The position numbers and the translations under genes are program-made. From the NCBI RefSeq assembly GCF_009674585.1, contig NZ_WKJP01000006.1:1-64000 (forward strand): a stretch of 64,000 nucleotides of DNA. The letters run 5' to 3'. Source of the stretch: Haloferax marinisediminis. Lineage in GTDB: Archaea; Halobacteriota; Halobacteria; Halobacteriales; Haloferacaceae. Numbering within the stretch: position 1 is the first letter of the stretch; each line of letters starts with the position of its first letter. The notes beneath the pieces are model-generated. The model was given only the letters and a program-made list of their open reading frames with translations. It searched no databases and had not been told where the DNA came from. This document shows, in pieces, positions 29,873 through 39,480 of this stretch.

Positions 29873-31375
29873 TCACTCACCGAGCCTCTGGTATAGCCAC
29901 ATGTTACGATAGCGTCTCGCATCGGACGATTCGTACCCTATCTCGTCAGTGAGGAAGGACGCGATGCAGTCCGCCAAGGCCAACGTTCCTACAATCTCGT
30001 GGTCTTCCGATTTGTCGAGGAGTCGCGAGTTGGTGTTGAGGATGGCTTGCAGTTCCCCCGTTGCCTCATCATAAATGTAATCCCACGGGAGACGTTCGTC
30101 GGGTATCCCAGCCATCTCGTACGAAAGCCGAATCCGTTTGCCATCGATGGAGAGGGTGCTGGCATCGACCTGCACTAGCTCGTCTTCATCGTGCGTCGAA
30201 TCACCATCATCGTCCCCAGTCCCGCCCCCCGAGGTGTCCTCATCCTCTCCTTCCTCGCCACCGTCAGGGTCCGCAACTTCAGACCCGCCACCCAGCGCCT
30301 TTTGAAGGCCCCTGGCAGCTTTCCGGAACTTCTTCGGGTCTTTGCCCCTGCTCGCTTCCCGAGAAGCTTTGACCACCGGCTCGAGGAACTCCTCCATCGT
30401 CTCCCTCGCTTCCTTCCATTCGTCGGATTGTCGCTCGAACCCCCGCTTGTAGAAGTTTGGAGGGACGAAATCGAGATGTACCTCACCGATGATTCTGGAG
30501 GTCATGAGGTGAGCTTTGAAGAAGTCCTTGTTCCAAGGCTCAACGAGTTGGTTCTCGCGGTAGAGGTTCAGACCGAAGATGTCATCGTTGTGGGTTTGCT
30601 TGTCCAACGCCACCCACCCGTAGATTCGGTGTTCCTCATCGTCGCCACATGGGATGTTGAACTCCTGTTTGGACCCTTCTATGAAATCGTACTCGGGGGG
30701 ACGTGCTCGATTACCATTCACCTTGATGACGTCGCCGTCCTCGATGTGTCCCTTGTATGCCCGGCCAAGTTTATCTAGTACCGGACCGGCCAGGGGGTTG
30801 TAATCTCGGAGCTCTTGGACCACGATTGCGGTCCCGTGCTCGCGAACCCCCAGGACCCCATCCTCGTCAGGTTCTCGTTCCTCGATTTCGATTTCCCACT
30901 TGAAATCTGAATCGCCCGCTCGGTCCGTCCATTCCTCAAGGTTGAACTCAACGAAGTACTCTGTCCCCTCGCCGACTGGACGGGTCGTGACCGACCACCG
31001 GCGTCCAAGGCTGGCACACGCAGTCTTCATTCCGAGGCCGAACATCCCCTTCCGAGAGGCCGAGACCTTCCCAATCTTATCCATTTTCACCCCAAGGCGA
31101 ACGGCTTGAGCCAAGACATCGCCATTCATCCCCTTCGCGTTGTCGACTACTCGAATCTCGGATGAGTCGATGTAGATGTCAACCTCGATATCGGTTCCCT
31201 CGACTTGGGCGTCCATGCTGTTCGCCACAAGTTCAACGATAGCCTCTGCAACCGTGAAACTCGCCGCTCCGATGTCCTCCATCAACGACGGGTCTGGGTT
31301 GATAGAAACGCTATGGCGCTTAGACATACATGAGAATCCATCGTCAGAGAGCATAACAGTATCTTCAGTTGACAT
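29873..31375 (-). CDS. GHKL (MORC/HSP90-type) ATPase, paraMORC family
   Basis: This is a 500-residue ATPase of the gyrase, HSP90, histidine kinase and MutL fold. The N-box is AIVELVANSMDA (about residue 43-54), the G1 box VVDNAKGM and the G2 box GMFGLGMKTA (about 110). The middle part is S5-like and a disordered acidic stretch (about 370-400) precedes a small C-terminal domain. These proteins dimerise on ATP binding. MORC-like members in prokaryotes occur with superfamily 2 helicases, nucleases and 5-methylcytosine methyltransferases (Iyer and Aravind's MORC work). The same partners are found here, so a gating or remodelling role in restriction is likely. It is the first gene of a coupled three-gene set. 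Confidence 0.85.
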   Translation of the reverse strand: MSTEDTVMLSDDGFSCMSKRHSVSINPDPSLMEDIGAASFTVAEAIVELVANSMDAQVEGTDIEVDIYIDSSEIRVVDNAKGMNGDVLAQAVRLGVKMDKIGKVSASRKGMFGLGMKTACASLGRRWSVTTRPVGEGTEYFVEFNLEEWTDRAGDSDFKWEIEIEEREPDEDGVLGVREHGTAIVVQELRDYNPLAGPVLDKLGRAYKGHIEDGDVIKVNGNRARPPEYDFIEGSKQEFNIPCGDDEEHRIYGWVALDKQTHNDDIFGLNLYRENQLVEPWNKDFFKAHLMTSRIIGEVHLDFVPPNFYKRGFERQSDEWKEARETMEEFLEPVVKASREASRGKDPKKFRKAARGLQKALGGGSEVADPDGGEEGEDEDTSGGGTGDDDGDSTHDEDELVQVDASTLSIDGKRIRLSYEMAGIPDERLPWDYIYDEATGELQAILNTNSRLLDKSEDHEIVGTLALADCIASFLTDEIGYESSDARRYRNMWLYQRLGE

Positions 31376-31630
31376 TGCTCAACGTGCCAATTTCATTCGT
31401 CGTAATCCAGATTAAATTGTTGAGTCCACCGATGCCATTTCGTCGTCGAACTTATCCTGATAAGCAACAATCATCGAATGTTTCGAGCGCGAGTGCTGTT
31501 TAGGAGGATTTAAAAACCGGGCAATCGACCGTAGACACGTCTCAAACCTCACTACTCTACTGTGGCCCAGTAGATGGCAGATGTCAGACAATATGGACGG
31601 TCTGGGACTTAGGCTGAAAATCTAGATTTT

Positions 31631-33496
31631 TTAGTCGGTCTGAGTGGAACCCATCCGTGGTTCCGTAGAATTCGACAGATATCGTGCACGGAGTCTATCG
31701 TCCACACACTTGCCATCGGCTTCAGAACCGCAAAGGGGAGTAATCGACTCCGACGAGTCTTCGAACTCCTCTGGGACATGAATCTCATCTCGGTTCGCCT
31801 GGACCCAGGCACCACAGTAGTTGAGCTTGTACGCTAGGTAGTTCGCACCGACAAGTTTCAATAGCACACGGACGGGGAGCGTGTCATCCTCAGCCCCAAA
31901 CAAGTCTGGAGTCTCGACCCGGTCGCTTCGGTCGAACTCCAATTGCGGGAAGACCTGGTCGACAATCCCGCTCCCATCGTAGTCTGAGATGGCCGAGAGT
32001 AGATTGTACTCAAGCGGCTCATCGCGTTCGTGGCGCCGTGACCTGATGGCTTGGAGCGTACTCGCGTCGGGAATTTGTGGGCCAAGTTCCGAGACGAACC
32101 CATCGATAACCTTCTCGACCTCTCGATGTAATTCAGGCCGCGAATCGAGCAATCCATCGAGGAGTTTGAGTGCTGTGTCGAAATCGACCGTGGTCGATTC
32201 CACGTCTGTGGAGTATCCACGGTAGAGTACAACCTCGAACTCGACAGGATGGCGAAAGTCACCGTCGACAGCATCATCGAGTGGGTGCCTGACGCCACCA
32301 TCTTTGTCGGTCTCGAGGTCGACGCGGAAAGACTGCTTATTATCGACTGGTACGTGATGACGGAAGTTTCGAGAGATACTGAGACGACGTCGACCCTTCC
32401 ACGAGGTGTCCCTCTCGTTCAGATTCGCACCCACTTCCGGACAGTTCTCTCGTACGTCGGGAGAGTCGACAGGGTCGAGTCCCATCGACTCGCGCAGCGC
32501 CTGTCCGATTCTGAACGCTGTCGGAACAGGAACAGCATCGCCAACACGGCGCCATTTCTGTGCTTGCGACGTCCCCGTGAACTGATAGGTGATTGGGAAG
32601 CCCTGGATAGTCGCAATCTCTCGAATCGTCGGCTTACGGAATCGGCTCAGGCCTTCGGGAGCGTCGGCTTCTTCCATCACGAGCGTCTCCCGTGCGACTC
32701 GTCGGTTCGTCGCGAGGACGGTCCGAGACGGTACATCTGGGTCGTCCGGGAACTGCATCTTTCCGTAGAACGAGTGGTCTTCCTTACGCACTCGTATTTC
32801 CTCTGCCTCGCGGTTCGTCAGGTGACTATTGTAGAAATGGTCCGTGAGTTCTGACTCCGGAAGCGAGAGCTCGTCGTAAATGGGGTCAGCGATGGTCGCA
32901 TCGTCAGTTGGACCGTGGACCGGTCGTGGGAAGTGCTCTCGGACCTCGCCAAAGCTGAGAACCCGACTCGTATCAGACTCGGGGACAGGGAACTGTCCAG
33001 AGAATAGTCGGTTACGACGCTGTGATGCACCGTACTCGTTGCAAGCGAGAACGTGCTTCTCGATTTCGAGAGTTCCCTCGCGGTCAAGCCACGGTATGTC
33101 TTCGTACTCCACAGTCTCGGGGAGGTAGTTGTCGAGCCGTGGGACGTTCTCCATAATCCAGTAGTCTGGGTCCAGTTCCACGACGAAATAGAGGAACCGT
33201 TTGACGAGTTTCATCCCCGCCTCGATGTCACCACCGCCCCCACTCTTCGCCCAGGAGAACTCAGTGCATGGAGGAGACCCAAACAAAAGGTCGATATCGT
33301 TTGGCAGATCTTCTGGTTCGGTGTCGAGTACGTCTGCCTCTATGACTTCTGCGTCAGGGTGATTCAGTCGATAAGTCGCACAGGCTTTTGATTCGATATC
33401 GACTGCATGGGTAATATCGAAACCCGCCTGACGAAGCCCCTCACTAAAACCACCACCACCGCAGAACAGGTCAACCGCCGTTGGCGCCTCTGGCAT
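31631..33496 (-). CDS. DNA (cytosine-5) methyltransferase with long C-terminal extension
   Basis: This 621-residue enzyme methylates C5 of cytosine using S-adenosylmethionine. It has the motif I loop DLFCGGGGFSEGL, the catalytic GSPPCTEFS (about 75-84), ENVPRL (about 115) and a QRRNRLF motif. The methylase core ends near residue 350. The remaining 270 residues are not a usual part of such enzymes and I do not recognise them. The start at 33496 is an ATG; the open frame extends three codons further to a TTG. It lies upstream of the GHKL gene on the same strand after a 255-base gap, so it probably provides self-marking for that locus. Confidence 0.85.
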   Translation of the reverse strand: MPEAPTAVDLFCGGGGFSEGLRQAGFDITHAVDIESKACATYRLNHPDAEVIEADVLDTEPEDLPNDIDLLFGSPPCTEFSWAKSGGGGDIEAGMKLVKRFLYFVVELDPDYWIMENVPRLDNYLPETVEYEDIPWLDREGTLEIEKHVLACNEYGASQRRNRLFSGQFPVPESDTSRVLSFGEVREHFPRPVHGPTDDATIADPIYDELSLPESELTDHFYNSHLTNREAEEIRVRKEDHSFYGKMQFPDDPDVPSRTVLATNRRVARETLVMEEADAPEGLSRFRKPTIREIATIQGFPITYQFTGTSQAQKWRRVGDAVPVPTAFRIGQALRESMGLDPVDSPDVRENCPEVGANLNERDTSWKGRRRLSISRNFRHHVPVDNKQSFRVDLETDKDGGVRHPLDDAVDGDFRHPVEFEVVLYRGYSTDVESTTVDFDTALKLLDGLLDSRPELHREVEKVIDGFVSELGPQIPDASTLQAIRSRRHERDEPLEYNLLSAISDYDGSGIVDQVFPQLEFDRSDRVETPDLFGAEDDTLPVRVLLKLVGANYLAYKLNYCGAWVQANRDEIHVPEEFEDSSESITPLCGSEADGKCVDDRLRARYLSNSTEPRMGSTQTD

Positions 33497-33643
33497 ACGA
33501 ACCAATCTCTATCGAACACGTAAAGACATTTCGATCCATAGTATCAGAAATATATTATTTTAGAAAGACACGTTGGACGATGGCCTGCTAGCTTGGTCCA
33601 CTGTCAGATTATAATTCAGTTGATAAAGAAATTCATTAAAATC

Positions 33644-33656
33644 TATAAGTATATAT
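33644..33656 (+). promoter_or_regulatory. TATA box of the MutH/Sau3AI-like gene
   Basis: TATAAGTATATAT lies 27-39 bases before the ATG at 33683. That spacing is typical of a leaderless haloarchaeal transcript starting at or near that ATG, and favours it over the ATG at 33659. Confidence 0.6.
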
Positions 33657-33682
33657 ATATGGGAGTTTGCTATCCTGACGAC

Positions 33683-34531
33683 ATGGACGCATCTCCGATT
33701 GGTCGTGACGCATCGATAGAAGAAATCGAAGCCGCCTCCGACGCACTCCTTGGACACACGTTCGGAGACATCGTGACGACTGATCTGAGTGGTGCCGATA
33801 GAACGAAGGTCAAAGGCCAGCTTGGTGAGCTTCTCGAGAACTACTACGGGATGGCTAATGATAATGATCCTTTACCGGACTTCCGTGCTGCGGGGTTAGA
33901 ACTGAAGTGTAAACCTCTGAAGATTTCGTATGGAGACTACTTCTACCCGAAAGAACCGCTAAGCGTGGGGATGATTGATTATTCGGAGGTTGCTGAGACC
34001 GAGTACTGGCGTGACATTGAGAAACTGCGGAAGAAGTTCCTAAATCTACTAATCGTATGGTTCGTTCACGATGGTGATTCACGAGCTGATTTCCCCTTCA
34101 TTTGGTGGCAGAGTTGGTCCCCACACGAGCACATGGACGAGCAGATTCAGGAAGAATACGAAGAGATACGTCGACAAGTTCTGGAGGGTGAGCACCTGAG
34201 CGAGACCGAGGCCGGTAACGATATTCTCCAAACCTGTCCAAAGCACAACTACGATTTCGCGAACGACGAACCTGGGTCGTTCGTCGTCAACAGTGGGCAT
34301 CCACACCTGGAAAAACCCGAGCGGCGAAGCTGGCGTATCCCAACACGGTTCCTTGTTCGCATGTTAGCAGATAATGCAAATCTCGAACTAATCGATAGGG
34401 GTCGCGTACAGTACGTGAAGAAGGATGCCTTGTGGAAGAAATCGAAGGACCGTGCGACAGATGCAGAGTCGATTTCCCGGTTCGTGTCAATTGGTGACGC
34501 TCAGTCGGAGTTGCGAGACTTCGACAGGTAG
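33683..34531 (+). CDS. MutH/Sau3AI-family type II restriction endonuclease
   Basis: This protein of 282 residues has the conserved pattern of the MutH/Sau3AI nuclease fold. KGQLGELLENYYG is followed by PDFRAAGLELKCKPLK (about residues 42-83), which supplies the acidic residues and the E-x-K. Members of the family cut GATC, but the target here cannot be read from sequence. The start at 33683 (MDASPIGRD) is chosen from the TATA spacing; ATG 33659 and TTG 33593 are upstream alternatives. It is followed after 94 bases by a cytosine-5 methyltransferase, the natural partner. Confidence 0.75.
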   Translation: MDASPIGRDASIEEIEAASDALLGHTFGDIVTTDLSGADRTKVKGQLGELLENYYGMANDNDPLPDFRAAGLELKCKPLKISYGDYFYPKEPLSVGMIDYSEVAETEYWRDIEKLRKKFLNLLIVWFVHDGDSRADFPFIWWQSWSPHEHMDEQIQEEYEEIRRQVLEGEHLSETEAGNDILQTCPKHNYDFANDEPGSFVVNSGHPHLEKPERRSWRIPTRFLVRMLADNANLELIDRGRVQYVKKDALWKKSKDRATDAESISRFVSIGDAQSELRDFDR

Positions 34532-34625
34532 TCCGAATAAGTAACCAGGGCGAACATTTTCGGGGGCCTCCGCTCGTTAGGTACCGACAGATTCAATCGG
34601 TGGATTACCGTTTCCGATTATAAAG

Positions 34626-35879
34626 ATGGGTCTGGAGACTGTAGAGTTGTTCGCAGGTGTTGGTGGCTTCCGACTTGGTCTAGAGCGTGCCGGTCACGAG
34701 ATTATCTGGAGCAATCAGTGGGAGCCTAGCATCCAGGCTCAACATGCATCGGACTGTTACGCCGTGAACTTCGGCGAAGAGAACCACACCAACGTGGACA
34801 TCAACGAAGTGGATGAGACGGACGTCCCAGACCACGACCTTCTCGTCGGTGGTTTTCCCTGTCAGGACTACTCAGTCGCTCAGACTGGGGCACAGGGTAT
34901 CGAGGGAGAGAAAGGCGTCCTCTGGTGGGAAATCGAGCGAATCGTCCGAGAGAAACGCCCACCTCTTCTACTGCTGGAGAACGTGAACCGATTGCTTCGG
35001 TCACCAACGGAACAGCGTGGGCGCGACTTCGGGGTCGTTCTACACTGTCTCCACAATCTCGGATACAACGTGGAATGGCGAATGATAAATGCAGCCGACT
35101 ACGGTTACGCGACCAAGCGCAGGCGAGTATTCATCTTCGCAGCAAGACGGGATACTGAATGGGGGGCGTGGCTTGATGCCGAAGCAGCAAAACCACAATA
35201 CTTCTCTCAGAAGGGATTCTTCCCCCGCGAGTTCCCGGTGAAAGACCGACAACAGCGGTTCCCAATGCCACAAGAACCGGATACGTCGCTTCTGGGAGAC
35301 CCGAAGGAGACAAGTGACAGTTTCGAATTCCACTTCAAGCATGCAGGTGCCATGGTCGCTGGCGACATCTGGACCGAGGAAGTCGACCCAGACACCGTGG
35401 ACGGAAAGACGCTTGGTGACGTACTCGAGAGAGACGGCGTCTCAGAAGAGTACTTCCTGAACGAGGAAGACATCGACCGGTGGGAGTACATAAAGGGGGC
35501 AAAGGAGGAAGAACGCGTAACGGATGAGGGTTACGAGTACACGTTCAAGGAAGGTGCCATCCCGTTCCCAGACAAGCTCGACGAACCATCGCGGACGCTC
35601 CTGACTAGCGAAGGAACGACGGGAGTGGGACGTGTAAAGCACGTCGTCGAAGACCCGAAGACCGGTGACTTTCGAATATTGACGCCCAAGGAAGCCGAAC
35701 GCCTCATGGATTTCCCAGATGACTGGACTGACACCGGAATGCCAGAGACGTGGCGTTACACCTGTATGGGGAACGCGCTGGTAGTAGGGCTCGTAGAGCA
35801 GATGGGTCGTTGGCTTAATCAGCAACCGGATGCTGTGGAAACCGACGACGAGCTTGTGTTCGGCACAGCCGATAACTAG
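34626..35879 (+). CDS. DNA (cytosine-5) methyltransferase, partner of the MutH/Sau3AI-like nuclease
   Basis: This 417-residue enzyme has a full set of motifs: LFAGVGGFRLGLE for cofactor binding, catalytic GGFPCQDYS (about 75), LLLENV (about 113), a KRRRVFI motif, and the late PKEAERLMDFP and GNALVVGLV segments. The target-recognition region lies between about residues 190 and 330. Its length is typical of type II enzymes. It stands just downstream of the endonuclease in the same direction, which makes a two-gene type II restriction-modification pair. Confidence 0.88.
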   Translation: MGLETVELFAGVGGFRLGLERAGHEIIWSNQWEPSIQAQHASDCYAVNFGEENHTNVDINEVDETDVPDHDLLVGGFPCQDYSVAQTGAQGIEGEKGVLWWEIERIVREKRPPLLLLENVNRLLRSPTEQRGRDFGVVLHCLHNLGYNVEWRMINAADYGYATKRRRVFIFAARRDTEWGAWLDAEAAKPQYFSQKGFFPREFPVKDRQQRFPMPQEPDTSLLGDPKETSDSFEFHFKHAGAMVAGDIWTEEVDPDTVDGKTLGDVLERDGVSEEYFLNEEDIDRWEYIKGAKEEERVTDEGYEYTFKEGAIPFPDKLDEPSRTLLTSEGTTGVGRVKHVVEDPKTGDFRILTPKEAERLMDFPDDWTDTGMPETWRYTCMGNALVVGLVEQMGRWLNQQPDAVETDDELVFGTADN

Positions 35880-35941
35880 AGAACCTGTGCTCAATCGGTA
35901 CCATCGCTTCTGATTGCGTTAAGCGATATCAGAACTCATTC

Positions 35942-36589
35942 TCATCCGAAAAGTCTCTCCCCGGCCCTCAGAGAATCACCTTCTACGACGTATGTTTCTT
36001 CAGATAGACGATCAAGTGCATCGTACTTCATTACAATGTTCAGAGGTCGTTCATCAAGGAAATTTGTCAAGTAGTAGAAGAAGTCGTCATGCCCGGACGC
36101 GATGTACTTCTTTTGTCCTTGCTCTCGAATTTGCCGTGCCTTTGCTTCCACACTGTCTCTGTCGTGTCCTTCCTCTGCTAAGAATTTCTGAAGGCGTTGC
36201 CTACTCACCAGGAGACATTTCGCAGTCTCGATATCGGATAGTTGTCGAAGATTATCACGTCGAGCATCAGAGATCCAGACGAAGAGGTAGTATTCTGTGG
36301 CTTTCGAGTTGTCGTAGAACCACCCCTGTTTGAGTTGTCCATGTTTTAGATAATCTAGTTCAAGGACGAACGATTCTCTTGGGTTATTGATGTATGTCGT
36401 TTGGGCTTTCACGTCCAACAGTAACTCATCGCCGACATCGGGTATCGTCGCCCTAATATCACCTTCATCGTATTGCTCAGACATACTCTCTAACCGGTCG
36501 AACGAAACAGAGATTTTGGGGAATAAGTATTTCACCAGATATTGCTCAATGAGTTCACCGTCTTTGAGATCAGAATTGAAGCTACCCAT
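35942..36589 (-). CDS. PD-(D/E)XK-like nuclease, possible orphan restriction protein
   Basis: This 215-residue protein has a D-x(n)-DVKAQ arrangement (IRATIPDVG, then LLLDVKAQ, about residues 41-62) followed by a beta strand and helix. That fits the core of a PD-(D/E)XK nuclease, with glutamine after the lysine. The rest is unassigned. It converges on the methyltransferase gene with a 62-base gap. It may be a second nuclease of the restriction cluster or an independent gene. Confidence 0.55.
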   Translation of the reverse strand: MGSFNSDLKDGELIEQYLVKYLFPKISVSFDRLESMSEQYDEGDIRATIPDVGDELLLDVKAQTTYINNPRESFVLELDYLKHGQLKQGWFYDNSKATEYYLFVWISDARRDNLRQLSDIETAKCLLVSRQRLQKFLAEEGHDRDSVEAKARQIREQGQKKYIASGHDDFFYYLTNFLDERPLNIVMKYDALDRLSEETYVVEGDSLRAGERLFG

Positions 36590-36759
36590 TTATAGACAAA
36601 TTCATCTCATATATTTATAACTTCTGCCGCAGTTATCATTCTGTATATCCATCAGTACGAACTTCATCAAGTGCCAACCAGTCCGAATATAGAACAACGA
36701 TATAGTCCAAGTGACAAATGTCAAAAATAGATTACACTATCTACGTGAAGATAGGAGAT

Positions 36760-36978
36760 TCAGTCCGACCACTTGCCGACGTCTCGTGCTGTGGCCCGAA
36801 TCTCTTGGAATCGCTTAGATATCGTGTCAGTCGAAATTTCTGCCGCGGATGCTGCTGCACGCTGTGGTATGTCTTCGAAACCAGATTCAATTCCCGCAGC
36901 ATATACAGCGGCTGCAGCGATGCCGATTGGCTCAACAGAAAATGAACCGACCTGTGGGTCTGAACTGAGTAATTCGGG
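36760..36978 (-). pseudogene. 3' remnant of a transcription factor B (TFIIB-like) gene
   Basis: Directly behind the herA stop and in the same frame, 72 codons encode the C-terminal cyclin-like half of a TFB. VEPIGIAAAAVYAAGIES is followed by a helix-turn-helix (AAEISTDTISKRFQEI) and a proper stop. There is no ATG or GTG at the 5' end, no zinc ribbon and no first cyclin repeat. It is most simply the tail of a TFB gene cut off when the herA cluster arrived or when DNA between was deleted. Confidence 0.65.
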
Positions 36979-38718
36979 TTATCTATCTCCTAGCAAGTCG
37001 ACTTCACCGCTCGAATCACCACCACCCATATCAGCACCTTCGGACCGTGTCGGTTGTTCCTGCCGCTGCTCGTGTGCAGTCCGCCATTCCTCTGTTGCAG
37101 GAATACTATCCGCTCCGTGCTGTGTGTGGCGCTGCCGAACCTGAATCAGCACAGGCGTGTTCATCGCGTCTCCAGACACCACTGCTTGCCCTGGTGTGAG
37201 TCCTGGTAGTTCTCGGAGAACGTCTTCACCAGCAGCTTCAACACTGCTCTCGATGGCCTTCTGGTCGGTCGGGTTCTGTATCTTCATCGTGACCTGTGTC
37301 CCACACTGAGAGAGGACGTCCTGGTCAATTTTGGATGGTCGCTGACTGATGATGCCGAGCCCGAATCCAAACTTCCTGCCCTCGGAGGTGATTGTCCGCA
37401 TGATTCCCAACGAGGGAGCGTCACCGGTCGCTGGCGCGAATCTGTGACCCTCTTCAAACAGCGAAAACAGTGGGAATTCGATGATGTCACCGTCGAAATT
37501 CGGGTCGTCACCGCGCTCACGAACGGCAGCCAGCCTTGCCTGATACAAACGACGGAGAAGCACCGTCGCAATCATCTGCTGGTCACGACGACTCAGCGTG
37601 TCCATCTGAAGAACGGTACATCGACCCGGTGCAACGAGGTCGTCAAGTGGGACGTTCATATCCGTCGTGAAGAGTTCGTTGCGTTGGATAGAACGGCGAA
37701 GACGCCACTCGAGCGCACCGACACTCGCGTCGTCCGTGCCGTACTGGTTCCGCATCTCATCCAGTAGTTCGTCGACACCCCACGTGCGAGATTCACGCTG
37801 TTGCATTGTTCGCCACCCCTCAGCAAGTCGTTCTTGCATACGATCACTGGGGTTGTCCAGAACAGCCATGACGTCTCCAACGCTCAATTCCGAAATCCGA
37901 ATCCGGAGATTTTCTGGGGTGAAATACTCGACTTCGGGTCGGTACCCGTCTTCGCCAGCGAACATATCTTCTCCCCGCATCTCCGAGAGACTCCCGTACT
38001 CCCCGTGTGGATCGAACACCAACAGTGACGCTCGAACGTCTGGCTTCATCATCTCCTCCATCAGAACACCGGCAGTGTACGACTTCCCAGAGCCAGTAGA
38101 CGCGAGGATGGCCAAGTGTGTCGCAGCGAACTCGTCGATGGGGACGTGGAGATCGACCGCACCGGTTTCGCGGTTGAGCAACCACCCCATGTGAGCGAGG
38201 CCATCTCGTGCTGTGACGTCGACCGAGCTCAAGGTTACCACGCCACTTTCGGTACGAGCGTCTGCAGCACCCACACCGAGGTTCGGGAGGACTGCCTCCA
38301 ACATCGCGTCCGGTGCAGTTCGGAGTTGCGTTCCCGGCCGTGGAAGTTGGCGCGGGTTAGAGAACGTTTCCATATTGGTGTCGTAAAAACCGATGACAGT
38401 CGCCTCGAGCCGATAGAGGTCGATGTCTTCCGTCGGGACTCCGAGCGTCCCAGCGACCGCCTCTGGCGCGACATGCGGGTCTGCCATGAACGTCTCGGGG
38501 AGGCCCCGTGCCTGCTCGCGGTTGGTAACGCGAGCGATGACATCCCGAGGCGTCCCCTCGACAGTCACCGAGTAGGTGATGAACTCACCTGTCTTCACCG
38601 CTTGCTCGTCCGGGGTGACAATGAAGAACTCGTTCGGTCCATCTCCTGGGCCAGCTACGGTACCGATAAGGTCTCCATTGCTCCCAGTCGTCGTGGACGA
38701 GGAGGGTGGTGTGCTCAT
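36979..38718 (-). CDS. herA: HerA hexameric DNA translocase
   Basis: This 579-residue FtsK/HerA-type ATPase pumps DNA to the NurA nuclease during end resection. An N-terminal HAS-barrel-like beta domain fills residues about 10-120. Walker A is ASTGSGKSYTAG (about 202) and Walker B lies in FPLFSLFEEGHRF (about 413). Further RecA-fold segments include GLGIISQRPSKID. The C-terminal 40 residues are low complexity. Its start overlaps the preceding stop by four bases. It is the last gene of the mre11-rad50-nurA-unknown-herA operon, the same gene set that is clustered in many thermophilic archaea. Confidence 0.85.
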   Translation of the reverse strand: MSTPPSSSTTTGSNGDLIGTVAGPGDGPNEFFIVTPDEQAVKTGEFITYSVTVEGTPRDVIARVTNREQARGLPETFMADPHVAPEAVAGTLGVPTEDIDLYRLEATVIGFYDTNMETFSNPRQLPRPGTQLRTAPDAMLEAVLPNLGVGAADARTESGVVTLSSVDVTARDGLAHMGWLLNRETGAVDLHVPIDEFAATHLAILASTGSGKSYTAGVLMEEMMKPDVRASLLVFDPHGEYGSLSEMRGEDMFAGEDGYRPEVEYFTPENLRIRISELSVGDVMAVLDNPSDRMQERLAEGWRTMQQRESRTWGVDELLDEMRNQYGTDDASVGALEWRLRRSIQRNELFTTDMNVPLDDLVAPGRCTVLQMDTLSRRDQQMIATVLLRRLYQARLAAVRERGDDPNFDGDIIEFPLFSLFEEGHRFAPATGDAPSLGIMRTITSEGRKFGFGLGIISQRPSKIDQDVLSQCGTQVTMKIQNPTDQKAIESSVEAAGEDVLRELPGLTPGQAVVSGDAMNTPVLIQVRQRHTQHGADSIPATEEWRTAHEQRQEQPTRSEGADMGGGDSSGEVDLLGDR

Positions 38719-39395
38719 CGCATCACCCCCCGATCAACAGATGACTGCCATCTGATGTCCTTCTCGATGACGTTCAGAACTCGCTGGTGTTCTTTTGCAG
38801 GGAACGACTCACGGAGACGTTCGACCAGTGCCAGTGTGACTTCCGCACCGAGTGGACCGGCGACATCTAGTAGCCGCTCGATGTACGCGAGTTGAAGCCG
38901 CCCATCCTCGGTGGTGTGGAAGTCGCGGGTTACGCCATCTGGACACCGCTCGACGATATCCTCAACGGCGAGTGTCCACCGCGGCATCTGTTGGGTCGGG
39001 CTCTCGATAGTCCCATCGTCGCCAATTACTGCGGTACCCAGCAGGGCGACACCCGCGAACTTCGTTCGTTCCTCGACGTATCCCGGTGTGAACTGCGGTT
39101 GGTCACCCTGTGCGAGCCGCGGACCGGACCGCCCCTGGTCAGGGTCAACAAGCTGGGTGTCGTAGATGACGCCCATTACGACGTACTCGTCTACCCCAAT
39201 CGTCTTTTTCACGAATACGGGCTGGCCAAATCCACATTCGTCAGGGGCGGGAGCACGCTCTCGGTCGGTTTCGTTGTAGATTTCGACCGTGTAGTCGATG
39301 TGGCTGTTCGAACTCACAATACTGCCTATCGCAAGACAGTCGTCGACTCGGTCGTTCTGAGTGCCGGGCTGATTCGTCGTTGGTGCGTCGCTCAT
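38715..39395 (-). CDS. Unknown protein between nurA and herA
   Basis: This protein of 226 residues starts with MSDAPTTNQPG. The longer frame to 39713 lies inside nurA and is rejected. The first 140 residues are beta-rich (VDDCLAIGSIVSSN, VVMGVIYDTQL), recalling the HAS barrel at the N-terminus of HerA itself. The C-terminal part is helical. The stop overlaps the herA start by four bases. A barrel-type adaptor of HerA is a reasonable guess but unproven. Confidence 0.6.
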   Translation of the reverse strand: MSDAPTTNQPGTQNDRVDDCLAIGSIVSSNSHIDYTVEIYNETDRERAPAPDECGFGQPVFVKKTIGVDEYVVMGVIYDTQLVDPDQGRSGPRLAQGDQPQFTPGYVEERTKFAGVALLGTAVIGDDGTIESPTQQMPRWTLAVEDIVERCPDGVTRDFHTTEDGRLQLAYIERLLDVAGPLGAEVTLALVERLRESFPAKEHQRVLNVIEKDIRWQSSVDRGVMR

Positions 39396-39480
39396 TGATT
39401 GTGGAAAGTCGTGGAGATAACGGCTCCAATACCGTAGTTGAGGAGCGATTCTGTCGCCAACACCGAGCGTGTTGTCAGTA

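Noticed and set aside
36773-37144. Plus-strand frame with an Ala-rich sequence
   Set aside because: It is the reverse complement of the TFB remnant and the herA 3' end; the minus-strand reading gives a clear cyclin-type sequence.
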